DNA from: JACJWR01 sp044326505
Lineage (GTDB): Bacteria > Actinomycetota > Actinomycetes > S36-B12 > UBA10799
NCBI GenBank assembly: GCA_044326505.1
Contig: JBIRBF010000023.1
Coordinates: 1 to 20,627, forward strand
Direction of reading: 5' to 3'
Length of the DNA stretch: 20,627 nucleotides
The notes beneath the pieces are model-generated. The model saw only the letters and a list, made by a program, of their open reading frames with translations. It had not been told where the DNA came from and searched no databases. Within the stretch, counting starts at the first letter, position 1, and each line of letters opens with the position of its first letter. Made by a program: the position numbers and the translations under genes. Below are positions 7,999 through 15,463 of this stretch, piece after piece.

Positions 7999-8028
7999 CT
8001 GCCAAGGCACTACTTCGGTGCAAGGCAG
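7999..8028 (+). promoter_or_regulatory. Imperfect hairpin upstream of the stress protein gene
   Basis: CTGCC (7999-8003) can pair with GGCAG (8024-8028), and GCAC (8007-8010) with GTGC (8018-8021), leaving an AAG/AA internal loop and a 7-nt terminal loop. The structure ends about 20 bp before the GTG of the stress protein and could be a 5'-UTR hairpin or a second protein-binding site. There is no U-tract, so it is unlikely to be an intrinsic terminator. Confidence 0.3.
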
Positions 8029-8047
8029 TCGTAGCTGAGGAGGATCC

Positions 8048-8938
8048 GTGGAGATCATCATCGGGGTCAACCCCGACTCACTGGACAACGATGCCTTCGC
8101 GCTCGGGTCGAACCTGGCCCGCATGCTCAAGGCCGACGTGCTGCTGGCCCACATCTATCCGACGTCCTTCGACTACCCGTCTGCCGGCCATGTAGACGTC
8201 GAGTGGCGTGCATTCATCGAACGGGAGGCCGAGCAGCTCCTCGCCGAGTCCAAGGAGCGCTTCTGCCGCGTGTGGGGGTGGGACCCCGGTGAGGTCAAGA
8301 CCGTGATCGCCGGCAATCGATCGAGTGGCAAGGGATTGGTGCAGGTCGCCGAGGAGCGTGGATCGGCCCTGATCGTCATCGGCGCCGCACCGAACGCGGC
8401 GAGCGGTCGATTCGTGATCGGCTCGACTGCCGACAAGCTGCTGCACAGCGCCGGGGTGCCGGTCGCAGTTGCGCCAGCTGGCTACGCGCGCACCCGGCAC
8501 AGCGACATCGGCAAGCTCGTGGTGTGCTTCCAGAACACCCCCGAGAGCCGCCGCACGCTCGCCACGGCCGCCGGCTACTCGGCGGCCACGGGGGTGCCGC
8601 TGCAGGTGCTGACGATTCTGCTGCGCCACCGGGTCTACGCCAGCAACCTCGGCGCCGATGCCGAGGGACCGGTGCTGGCATCGCTCAGCGAGGACGCGGC
8701 CACCGCGGTGGCGGAGGTGCTCACCGACGCCGGCGCGACGCCCGGTGTTGAGACGGTCACGATCACGGCCGACTCGGTGCAGGCGGCGATCGAGCGCACC
8801 GAATGGGAGGGCGACGAACTGCTGGTCATTGGATCGGCCGTCAGCGGACCGGTCCGCCGGGTCTTCCTGGGCGACATGACCTACAAGCTGCTCCGATCGA
8901 CGCCCGTCCCTGCGGTCGTGCTGCCGCGGCACGGATAG
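8048..8938 (+). CDS. Universal stress protein with two tandem Usp domains
   Basis: This 296-residue protein has two UspA-like domains (about 1-140 and 150-295), the arrangement common in actinobacteria, where such proteins are linked to dormancy, hypoxia or nutrient stress. The first domain ends with 'GSTADKLLHSAGVPVAVAP', close to the ATP-binding G-x9-G-S/T signature. The second ends with 'LGDMTYKLLRSTPVPAVVLP', in which the S/T position is aspartate, so ATP binding may be confined to one half. It is cytoplasmic, with no signal peptide. The GTG at 8048 follows GAGGAGG by six bases, an excellent RBS. It diverges from the permease operon and is followed 49 bp later by a PilB-like ATPase on the same strand, so the two may share a transcript. 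Confidence 0.93.
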   Translation: MEIIIGVNPDSLDNDAFALGSNLARMLKADVLLAHIYPTSFDYPSAGHVDVEWRAFIEREAEQLLAESKERFCRVWGWDPGEVKTVIAGNRSSGKGLVQVAEERGSALIVIGAAPNAASGRFVIGSTADKLLHSAGVPVAVAPAGYARTRHSDIGKLVVCFQNTPESRRTLATAAGYSAATGVPLQVLTILLRHRVYASNLGADAEGPVLASLSEDAATAVAEVLTDAGATPGVETVTITADSVQAAIERTEWEGDELLVIGSAVSGPVRRVFLGDMTYKLLRSTPVPAVVLPRHG

Positions 8939-8987
8939 CCGTTATTCTGTAGACCCAGGACCCTCCCTCGACTGGAGCGGGTGCACC

Positions 8988-10712
8988 ATGCAGACCAAAC
9001 CGAGATCCCGGCGGCGGCTCGGCGACGTCCTGCGCGAATGGAACGAGATCTCCGAGAACGACCTCGACACCGCGCTGCGGATCCAACGCACCGACCCGAC
9101 CCGTCCACGGCTCGGCTCGATCCTGATGCGGGAGCGGCTGATCGATGAGCAGACGCTGTCGGCCGCCCTCGCAGAGCTGCACGGACTGCGCATCGTGGAC
9201 CTCGACCGGATGGACATCAACACCGACATCGCCAAGCGCCTGGACAAGGCCCGGGCGCAGCGCTACTGCGCGCTGCCGCTCGCCGAAGCCCAGGGCCAGC
9301 TGATCGTCGCCATCGCCGACCCCTTCGACATCTTCACCACCGATGACTTGCGGGCCCGTTTCGGCGCCAACGTCACGCTCGTGGTGGCCAGCCGGTCGCA
9401 GCTCGAGGACCACATCGGGCGCGTCTGGGGCGACACCCAGCGCAACGACGTGCTGCGGAATTTCGTGCAGAACCTTCCCAGCCGGCTGCCCGAGGCCATC
9501 GTGGAGCCGGAGGAAGAGCACGGCGCGGTCCGGATGGTGGACCAGATCCTGACCGATGCTGTCGCCGCCCATGCCAGCGATATCCACATCGAAGCCGCCG
9601 CCGACGGCGTGCGGGTGCGATTCCGGGTGGACGGGGTGATGAATCAGGCACTGCGGCTGCCCGCCGCGAGCCTGGCGCCGATCATCGCTCGAGTGAAGGT
9701 GCTGTCGGGCCTCGACGTCTTCCAGCGGCGGCTCCCCCAGGACGGCCGGACACGGGTGACGGTGAACGGCCGGGCGGTGGACCTTCGTGTCTCTACGGTG
9801 CCCGCCCTGCATGGCGAGAACCTCGTGCTTCGGATCATGACCCAGCAGTCGGATCTGCCGCGATTGGAGCAGATGGGGCTGAGCTGGCCGCAGGTGGAGC
9901 TGCTGTCGGAGACCATGGCCGCCAGCCAGGGCTGCGTGGTCGTGACCGGGCCCACCGGGTCGGGCAAGTCCACCACTCTCTATGCGCTGATAGCCGAGTA
10001 CGTCGGCGACGACCGCCATGCGATCACGATGGAAGACCCCGTCGAGATGGAGATCGGCGGCATCACGCAGATCCAGATCGACGAGTCGAATGGCGTCACG
10101 TTCCCCAGCGCCCTGCGCGCGTCACTGCGCCAGGACCCGGACGTCGTGATGGTGGGTGAGATCCGCGACCCGGAGACCGCGCACATGGCCATCAGTGCTG
10201 CGCTCACCGGACACCTCATGCTGTCCACGATGCACACGCTGGACGCACCGTCCGGGCTCATGCGACTCGTGCAGCTGGGTGTGCCCCGGTACCTGATCGC
10301 GGACTCGCTGCGCATCATCATGGCCCAACGCCTCCTACGCCGACCCTGCGCCTTCTGCGCTCGCCCGGCTCCCGTGAACGACGAGACTCGGCGCCTCCTG
10401 GGCCTGAACCCCGAGCAGGCGACCACACTCGTCCGGGGCACGGGCTGCGAGATGTGCAAGGACTCCGGTTACCTGGGGCGGGTCGGCGTGTTCGAGATCC
10501 TCGCGTTGACCGATACCGTCCGCGACGCATTCGTCGATGGTGCCGGCACCGAGGAGCTCACCGCGCTTGCGAAGGCGGGCGGATACCTGCCGCTGTCGGT
10601 GTCCGCGTCCCGGCTGGCCGTCGAAGGGCTGACGACCGCGGAGGAGATCCTGCGCGTCGTGGGCACCAGGCAGCGCCATTCCCACCCGGTTATTCCCCTA
10701 CCCGAGGACTGA
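8988..10712 (+). CDS. GspE/PilB-family type II secretion/type IV pilus ATPase with MshEN-like N-terminus
   Basis: This 574-residue hexameric-type ATPase would power assembly of a type IV pilus or related pseudopilus from the cytoplasmic face of the membrane. Walker A 'GPTGSGKST' lies at 321-329 (Lys327) and Walker B 'DPDVVMVGE' at 383-391. The His-box 'STMHT' and arginine-rich segments are present, as is the zinc-binding C-terminus with CxxC pairs at 454/457 and 487/490. The N-terminus has two 24-residue repeats starting 'RLGDVL' (10-33) and 'RLGSIL' (41-64), with the spacing of an MshEN/T2SSE-N domain, a known cyclic-di-GMP-binding fold. The ATG at 8988 has GGAG ten bases upstream. No pilC, pilT, pilin or prepilin peptidase gene is in the window, so the gene is an orphan here, beside a universal stress protein. 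Confidence 0.93.
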   Translation: MQTKPRSRRRLGDVLREWNEISENDLDTALRIQRTDPTRPRLGSILMRERLIDEQTLSAALAELHGLRIVDLDRMDINTDIAKRLDKARAQRYCALPLAEAQGQLIVAIADPFDIFTTDDLRARFGANVTLVVASRSQLEDHIGRVWGDTQRNDVLRNFVQNLPSRLPEAIVEPEEEHGAVRMVDQILTDAVAAHASDIHIEAAADGVRVRFRVDGVMNQALRLPAASLAPIIARVKVLSGLDVFQRRLPQDGRTRVTVNGRAVDLRVSTVPALHGENLVLRIMTQQSDLPRLEQMGLSWPQVELLSETMAASQGCVVVTGPTGSGKSTTLYALIAEYVGDDRHAITMEDPVEMEIGGITQIQIDESNGVTFPSALRASLRQDPDVVMVGEIRDPETAHMAISAALTGHLMLSTMHTLDAPSGLMRLVQLGVPRYLIADSLRIIMAQRLLRRPCAFCARPAPVNDETRRLLGLNPEQATTLVRGTGCEMCKDSGYLGRVGVFEILALTDTVRDAFVDGAGTEELTALAKAGGYLPLSVSASRLAVEGLTTAEEILRVVGTRQRHSHPVIPLPED

Positions 10713-10727
10713 CATCGCGGCTCCAGG

Positions 10728-10740
10728 AAGCCTCCGGCTT
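10728..10740. terminator. Short hairpin between convergent genes, possible weak terminator
   Basis: AAGCC (10728-10732) pairs with GGCTT (10736-10740) around TCC in the 27-bp gap between the ATPase and antiporter stops. Only a short T run follows, so the hairpin is weak. Its position between convergent genes is the main reason to list it. Confidence 0.3.
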
Positions 10741-12041
10741 TAGTCGCCTGCCGGGTGGGAGGCGGCCGCCATCGGCCCGCGTCCGGAAGGCTCCGACGTA
10801 ACCGCGGTCTCGGCCGGCGGTCGGGTGGCGTCGGCCCACGCTCCGTACGTCCGGGCGCCCCACCCGGCGGTGATGCCGTGCAGCACAACGCTGAGAATGA
10901 TCGTCAGCGTCGTCGTGGCGAGGATCTGCGACAGCATCTCGTTGCCCGCGAGCGACTCGAGGGCGATGAGGGAGAACACCACCGAGGCGAGTCCGCGCGG
11001 TCCGAACCAACCCACGAACGCCACCGTCCGGGGCTGGAAACCAGCCCCGATCAGGGACAACGCTACCGGCAGCATGCGCACGACGGTGAGCGACGCGACC
11101 GCGAAGACCACTGTGCGCCAGTCGAGACCCGGAAGCAGCTCCGGGATGATGAGGGCGCCGAAAGCGAGCCAGGTGATCGCGCCGAGCGGATCGGCCACTC
11201 CCTCGGCGAGCTCGAGCTGGGCGTTGGTGTCCTTCCGGAAGGCCGCGGCGAACATGGTGCCGCCCACGAAAGCCGCGATGAACCCATTGCCGGACACCAC
11301 GGTGGCCAGGGCGTACGCGAGAATCGGCAGCAGCAGTACGGCGACCCGCCGGCCCCGCCCGGACGACAGCCCGCGCAGCTTGGACCAGAAGAGCGCGCGA
11401 CCGGCGCCCAGCCCCACGGCCACCCCCACGCCAAGGCCGATCGCGAGTTCCACGACCGCCTCGACGATGGACGTGCGCGGGCTGAGGCCCTCCTGGCCGG
11501 CCAGCGCGGCGATCGCGAACAGGACCACAGGGGTCGCAAGGCCGTCATTAAGGCCGCTCTCGACGTTGAGCAGGCGTCGCACCCGGGCCGGCACCGCCTT
11601 GTTGAGCACCGTGGCCGCACCAAGCGCAGCATCGGTGGGAGCCAAGGCGGAGCCGATCAGCAGGACCGCGGCGAAGGGCATCGCGGGCCACAGCACCGAG
11701 GCGAACCAGGTGCCGAAGATGATGGTTAGCGGCAAGCCGATGAGCAGCAGCCGGGACACCGGTCCGGCGTCGCTGCCGATCTCGCGCGGGCGCACCCCCG
11801 CGGCGTCGGTGAACAACACGATGGCCAAGGTGACCTCGGCCAACACCTTCAGGGCGTCGTGGCTGGAGCTCCCGCCCCCGAGCAGCGGACTCAGCGCCAG
11901 CCCCGCGGCCATGAGGACGATGGGGGCAGTGAGGTTCCATCCGCCCAGCCGCTTGGCGAAGACGTTGTAGGCGATGACGATGACGGCCACCATCGCGACG
12001 CCGCCGGCCGCCGTCATCGAGGCCTGGTGCTCCAGCATCAT
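10740..12041 (-). CDS. CPA1-type Na+(K+)/H+ antiporter
   Basis: This 433-residue membrane protein has about 12 hydrophobic helices and matches the monovalent cation:proton antiporter-1 family (NhaP/NHE-like). 'IGSALAPTDAALGAATVLN' is the conserved TM4-5 region. 'NVESGLNDGLATPVVLF' carries the Asn-Asp pair that binds the cation in electroneutral CPA1 exchangers. Near the end, 'FVGWFGPRGLASVVFSLIALE' is another family landmark. It would exchange Na+ or K+ for protons in pH and salt homeostasis. There is no large cytoplasmic C-terminal regulatory domain. Two adjacent ATG codons (12041 and 12038) could start it; neither has a clear RBS. It is divergent from the Nudix gene (38-bp gap) and convergent with the PilB-like gene. 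Confidence 0.9.
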   Translation of the reverse strand: MMLEHQASMTAAGGVAMVAVIVIAYNVFAKRLGGWNLTAPIVLMAAGLALSPLLGGGSSSHDALKVLAEVTLAIVLFTDAAGVRPREIGSDAGPVSRLLLIGLPLTIIFGTWFASVLWPAMPFAAVLLIGSALAPTDAALGAATVLNKAVPARVRRLLNVESGLNDGLATPVVLFAIAALAGQEGLSPRTSIVEAVVELAIGLGVGVAVGLGAGRALFWSKLRGLSSGRGRRVAVLLLPILAYALATVVSGNGFIAAFVGGTMFAAAFRKDTNAQLELAEGVADPLGAITWLAFGALIIPELLPGLDWRTVVFAVASLTVVRMLPVALSLIGAGFQPRTVAFVGWFGPRGLASVVFSLIALESLAGNEMLSQILATTTLTIILSVVLHGITAGWGARTYGAWADATRPPAETAVTSEPSGRGPMAAASHPAGD

Positions 12042-12079
12042 CGGAGTCTAGGCAGAAGGCGGGCATTCGAGGCGAGGTC

Positions 12080-12544
12080 GTGGCCAACTGGTCGGGCATG
12101 GGTGACGATGACCGGGTGGCCGAGGCAGAGCGCGCCCGCGCAGATGACGGGGCGACGGCGGAGCAGGCCGACGTCGTCGCGCTCGTCGTCTCTGACGGCG
12201 AAGGCCGCTGGCTGCAGATCCGCCGGGGCGCCGACGTTGCTCACCCCGGCTTGCTGTGCTTCCCCGGCGGCACGGTGGAACCCGGCGAGAGCCTCACAGA
12301 GGCCCTGGTCCGCGAGGCCGCGGAGGAACTTGGGGTCGTGGCGGTCGCGCGACGACCGCTCACGGTGGCGCCCGTGGGTGCGATCCGCCTGCACGCGTGG
12401 GAATGCACGGTCAGCGGCGTACTCGTTCCCGACCCCCGGGAAGTCGCCGAGGTGTTATGGCTCACGACCGAGCAGATCCTGGCCCACCCCGACTCCATGC
12501 CGTCCTCGCTGCTAGTCGCCGGCGAGCTCCACGAACGCCGGTAA
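12080..12544 (+). CDS. Nudix hydrolase
   Basis: This 154-residue protein carries a complete Nudix box at residues 64-86: Gly64, Glu70, Arg78-Glu79 and Glu82-Glu83-Leu-Gly. These residues chelate the divalent metal for hydrolysis of nucleoside diphosphates linked to another group X. The ten residues before the box ('GADVAHPGLLCFPGG') are like those of broad-specificity or NUDT-type enzymes, so the substrate is unclear. The N-terminal 30 residues are acidic/alanine-rich and may not be translated. GTG at 12080 (preceded by GAGGCGAGG) and ATG at 12098 are both possible starts. It lies 20 bp upstream of the S33 hydrolase, with which it could be co-transcribed. Confidence 0.87.
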   Translation: MANWSGMGDDDRVAEAERARADDGATAEQADVVALVVSDGEGRWLQIRRGADVAHPGLLCFPGGTVEPGESLTEALVREAAEELGVVAVARRPLTVAPVGAIRLHAWECTVSGVLVPDPREVAEVLWLTTEQILAHPDSMPSSLLVAGELHERR

Positions 12545-12564
12545 GCGAAAGTACTCTGCGATCC

Positions 12565-14151
12565 ATGGCAGTTCCGCGTCGTTCGATCCGGTGGCTACTC
12601 GCGGGTGCGCTGGCGATCGTCCTGGTTCTCGTTGCGGCGTACCTGGTGCCGCGACTGGGCGCCGACGACGGCGTCGTGCGGTCGTCCGGTGCCACCGCCA
12701 CGGCGCGAGCCCTGAACTGGCAGCCATGCGACGACGCCGCCGACCAGCAGTGCGCCTTCCTGCCAGTGCCCAAGTCGTGGGACAACCCAGGCGGCGGGAC
12801 CTTCCGGCTGCACATGCGCCGCCTTCCCGCACAGCCTGCGACGCCGGGTGACGCCAAACTCGGCAGCCTGATCATCAACACCGGTGGACCGGATATCGCC
12901 TCCAGCGGGTACGAGATGGAGCACACCTACGGCGTGCTGCGCGAGTTGCGCGCCAAGTTCGACCTGGTGTGGCCGGACCCGCGCGGGACGGGCAAGTCCG
13001 AGCCGCAGCTGCAGCGCTGCAGTCAGGATCCGCTGCTGGATCGACAGCAGCCCGCGGCGGGGCCGTTCAGCTGGCCCCAGGCGACCGCCTTCCGCATCAA
13101 CCAGCAGACCCCCTCGGCCGCCGAGTGCCTGCGCCTCAACCCGGTGGACGGCAAGCTGATCGGCACGCGTGAGGTCGTGCGCGACGTCGATGCGATCCGC
13201 CAGGCGCTCGGCGAGGACAAGATCACCTACCTCGGCTACAGCTACGGCACCCGGCTGGGCACCCAGTACGCCAAGACCTTCCCGGCCCGGGTGCGCGCCA
13301 TGGTGCTCGACGGCACCGTCGATCCGAGCGGAACGGTGCTCGGGCTGGGCCAGACGATGTCGGCCGGCGATCCGCTGACCGCCCAACTGGTGCGCGGGTC
13401 ACTTTCCCCGCAGATGCAGACGGTCTACGACGATGTCGTGCGCTATCTGCAGACCGCGATCATCAAGCAGCGCAACATCTTCGACGGCACCACGATCGAC
13501 AACACGCGCTGGACCTTCGGCTGGAACCTAGGTTACTGGGCCGCCGGGACGCCAAGCGCCAAACTGGCCGATGGTGTGCAGGCGGATGTCTGCGAACTCG
13601 CACGCGCCGCTGGCCTGCCCAGCACACCGTGCCCGGTCGAATCCGACGAGGTCGCCACCCCGACGCCGCCGCAGGAGCTGGCCGACCTGACAGCAGCCGC
13701 GGATGCGAGCGGACCGGTGAACCTATCCCCGGCCAGGTGGCTGATCAACTGCGCGGACCTGTCCGGTCGGCCGGACGCGGACGCGATCGCCAGCCTGATG
13801 CCTGCCGCCGACCAGCCCGAGACGCCGCTGCCAGCGTCGTTCCTGATGGTCTATGCCGCCATGTGCTCGGGCTACCCGGACGCCTGGGCGCCGATCGGCC
13901 CGATGACGCCGGTGGCCGACGGGCCCACGCCGCTGTTCGTCAACGGCACGACGGACCCGGCGACTCCACTCGGCGGGGCACGGGCGATGCAGCGCTACTT
14001 CCCGGGCGCGCGCATGGTCACGCTGCCGACCGCCCAGCACGGCATCTTCCCCGGCGCGAAGTCGGCGTGCGTGAACGCTGCGGTCACGTCGTACCTGATC
14101 AGCGGCACTTCTCCGGCCGCCGACCTCGATTGCCCGACCGCGACGCCCTGA
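12565..14151 (+). CDS. Secreted or membrane-anchored S33 alpha/beta hydrolase (tripeptidyl aminopeptidase-like, TAP C-terminal domain)
   Basis: This 528-residue protein starts with a basic tip ('AVPRRSIRWLL') and a long hydrophobic stretch ending near residue 30, a signal peptide or N-terminal anchor. Its body is like the actinobacterial SlpD/SlpE and tripeptidyl aminopeptidase family. 'GYSYGTRLGTQY' places nucleophile Ser226. The TAP-like C-terminus 'TPLFVNGTTDPATPLGGA' gives Asp464, and 'LPTAQHGIF' gives His492, so a full triad is present. Two early cysteines ('WQPCDD...QQC') match the family's conserved disulfide. The oxyanion loop, usually NPGGPGGSG, reads 'NTGGPDIASSG', a noticeable deviation. 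The ATG at 12565 is chosen because the signal sequence begins there; the frame extends further upstream only as a shadow of the Nudix gene. Substrate could be N-terminal peptides or esters. Confidence 0.9.
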   Translation: MAVPRRSIRWLLAGALAIVLVLVAAYLVPRLGADDGVVRSSGATATARALNWQPCDDAADQQCAFLPVPKSWDNPGGGTFRLHMRRLPAQPATPGDAKLGSLIINTGGPDIASSGYEMEHTYGVLRELRAKFDLVWPDPRGTGKSEPQLQRCSQDPLLDRQQPAAGPFSWPQATAFRINQQTPSAAECLRLNPVDGKLIGTREVVRDVDAIRQALGEDKITYLGYSYGTRLGTQYAKTFPARVRAMVLDGTVDPSGTVLGLGQTMSAGDPLTAQLVRGSLSPQMQTVYDDVVRYLQTAIIKQRNIFDGTTIDNTRWTFGWNLGYWAAGTPSAKLADGVQADVCELARAAGLPSTPCPVESDEVATPTPPQELADLTAAADASGPVNLSPARWLINCADLSGRPDADAIASLMPAADQPETPLPASFLMVYAAMCSGYPDAWAPIGPMTPVADGPTPLFVNGTTDPATPLGGARAMQRYFPGARMVTLPTAQHGIFPGAKSACVNAAVTSYLISGTSPAADLDCPTATP

Positions 14152-14194
14152 CTCGAGCACGCGGCGCGCAGCAGCGCTCTGGGAGGATCGCGAC

Positions 14195-15463
14195 GTGGAG
14201 GCCATCGGTTCGCTCGACGACGCTGCCCAGGTCGACGACCTCGTCGGTGACCTCGGCGTCGCCATGCTGGCCGCTGGGTACGCCGTCACGGACGTGGGCT
14301 CGACGCTCACCACCGTCGCCCGCGCCCACGGCCGGGACTCCATGACGGTCGGCGCGATCCCCACCGCCATCCTCATCGACGACCCGCACACGAAGCGGGC
14401 ACGCATCGCCGGCATGGTGCCGGGCACCATGTACCGGTTCGACCAGACCCAACTCGTCGGGACCATCGCGGCCGACGCCACGTCGGTGCAGTCCGCACCT
14501 CCGTCCATCCGACGGCGGCTCGCCGCTGTGGCCGAGCTGCCGCCGCCCTACCCCGCCTGGGTGACGATGCTCGGCAATGCGTTCGTCGCCGCGGGCGTCT
14601 CGGTGGTGTTCCGTACGACCTGGCTGGCTGTGGCGGTCGACTTCCTGCTCGGGCTGCTTGTCGGTGCGGTGCTGGAGTGGACCGCCCGCGTGCCTAGGCT
14701 GACCGCACTTATGCCCTTTGCACTCGGCTTCGTCGCATCGGCGGTCGTGTTCGCGGTGGCGCACTGGTTGCACGTGCCGGGTGCGCCGCTGTTCTCGGTC
14801 TTCGCGCCCATCGTGGTGCTGGTGCCCGGCGCCGCAATCACCAACAGCGTGATCGAGCTCGCGGCAGGCGACGTGGTGTCCGGCGGCGGCCGCTTGATCG
14901 GGGGACTCATCACCTGGATGATGCTCCTCCTCGGGATCCTGCTGGGTGCCGCGGCCAACGGCGCATCGCTGACCGAGTTGGTCCTGCGACCGCCGGACGC
15001 CCTGCCAGCCTGGGCGGCCTGGCCCGGGCTCCTGGTGATGGGAATCGGCATCGCGATGTCCAACTGCGCGCCGCCCAAGCTGGCGGTGGTGGTGGTCGTG
15101 GTGCTGTTCCTGACCTACGCGATTCTGGTGCTGGTCGGTTCCACTTCCAACAGCATCGTCGGCAGCGGCGCGGCCGCCGCGGCGATGCTCGTCCTCACCC
15201 GGCTGCTGGAGCAGCGACGCCGCGACCTGCCGGCCATCGTGACGTTCCGGCCCGCGTTCTGGCTGCTGGTGCCTGGTTCGATGGGGCTAGCCTCACTCAC
15301 CCTGTTCGCCAGCGCCGATCGAGGTTCCGCCCAGTCGCTGCTGTTCACAATGGGCGCCACCGTGATCGCCATCTCGATCGGGGTCCAGGTCGGGGCCGCG
15401 ATCAGCGAGGCCATCGGTTGGCGCTGGCGCCGGCCGCGCGCCGGTATCGTTACCAGGCCTTAG
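14195..15463 (+). CDS. ThrE-type threonine/serine exporter family protein
   Basis: This 422-residue protein has the two-part structure of the ThrE family. A soluble N-terminal segment (about 1-125) carries 'LGVAMLAAGYAVTDVGSTL', typical of DUF1212. About ten membrane helices follow, ending in the ThrE/DUF3815 half. 'LVPGAAITNSVIELAAGDVVSGGGRLI' and 'RPAFWLLVPGSMGLASLTLF' are the characteristic repeated 'PG' segments of the two halves. ThrE of Corynebacterium glutamicum exports threonine and serine using the proton-motive force; specificity here is inferred only from family. The GTG at 14195 follows GGAGG by eight bases. The gene starts 43 bp after the S33 hydrolase, and its last 4 bp overlap the convergent patatin gene. 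Confidence 0.92.
   Translation: MEAIGSLDDAAQVDDLVGDLGVAMLAAGYAVTDVGSTLTTVARAHGRDSMTVGAIPTAILIDDPHTKRARIAGMVPGTMYRFDQTQLVGTIAADATSVQSAPPSIRRRLAAVAELPPPYPAWVTMLGNAFVAAGVSVVFRTTWLAVAVDFLLGLLVGAVLEWTARVPRLTALMPFALGFVASAVVFAVAHWLHVPGAPLFSVFAPIVVLVPGAAITNSVIELAAGDVVSGGGRLIGGLITWMMLLLGILLGAAANGASLTELVLRPPDALPAWAAWPGLLVMGIGIAMSNCAPPKLAVVVVVVLFLTYAILVLVGSTSNSIVGSGAAAAAMLVLTRLLEQRRRDLPAIVTFRPAFWLLVPGSMGLASLTLFASADRGSAQSLLFTMGATVIAISIGVQVGAAISEAIGWRWRRPRAGIVTRP

Larger units (their letters stand above)
7941..8047. promoter_or_regulatory. Divergent promoter region between permease operon and stress protein
   Basis: This 107-bp spacer must hold the promoters of both divergent transcription units. It contains a 21-bp palindrome (7973-7993) and a separate imperfect hairpin (7999-8028), listed on their own. 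On the minus strand, CATAAT (7977-7972) resembles a -10 element and overlaps the left arm of the palindrome. TTGGCA (8005-8000, minus) resembles a -35 but is 22 bp away, too far for a standard pair. Strong Shine-Dalgarno sequences flank both ends: GGAGG before 7940 on the minus strand and GAGGAGG before 8048 on the plus strand. The promoter assignments are inference. Confidence 0.6.

Noticed and set aside
10755..11970. Long plus-strand frames over the antiporter
   Set aside because: They are antisense to a well-supported CPA1 antiporter, with charged, low-complexity translations and no start signals.
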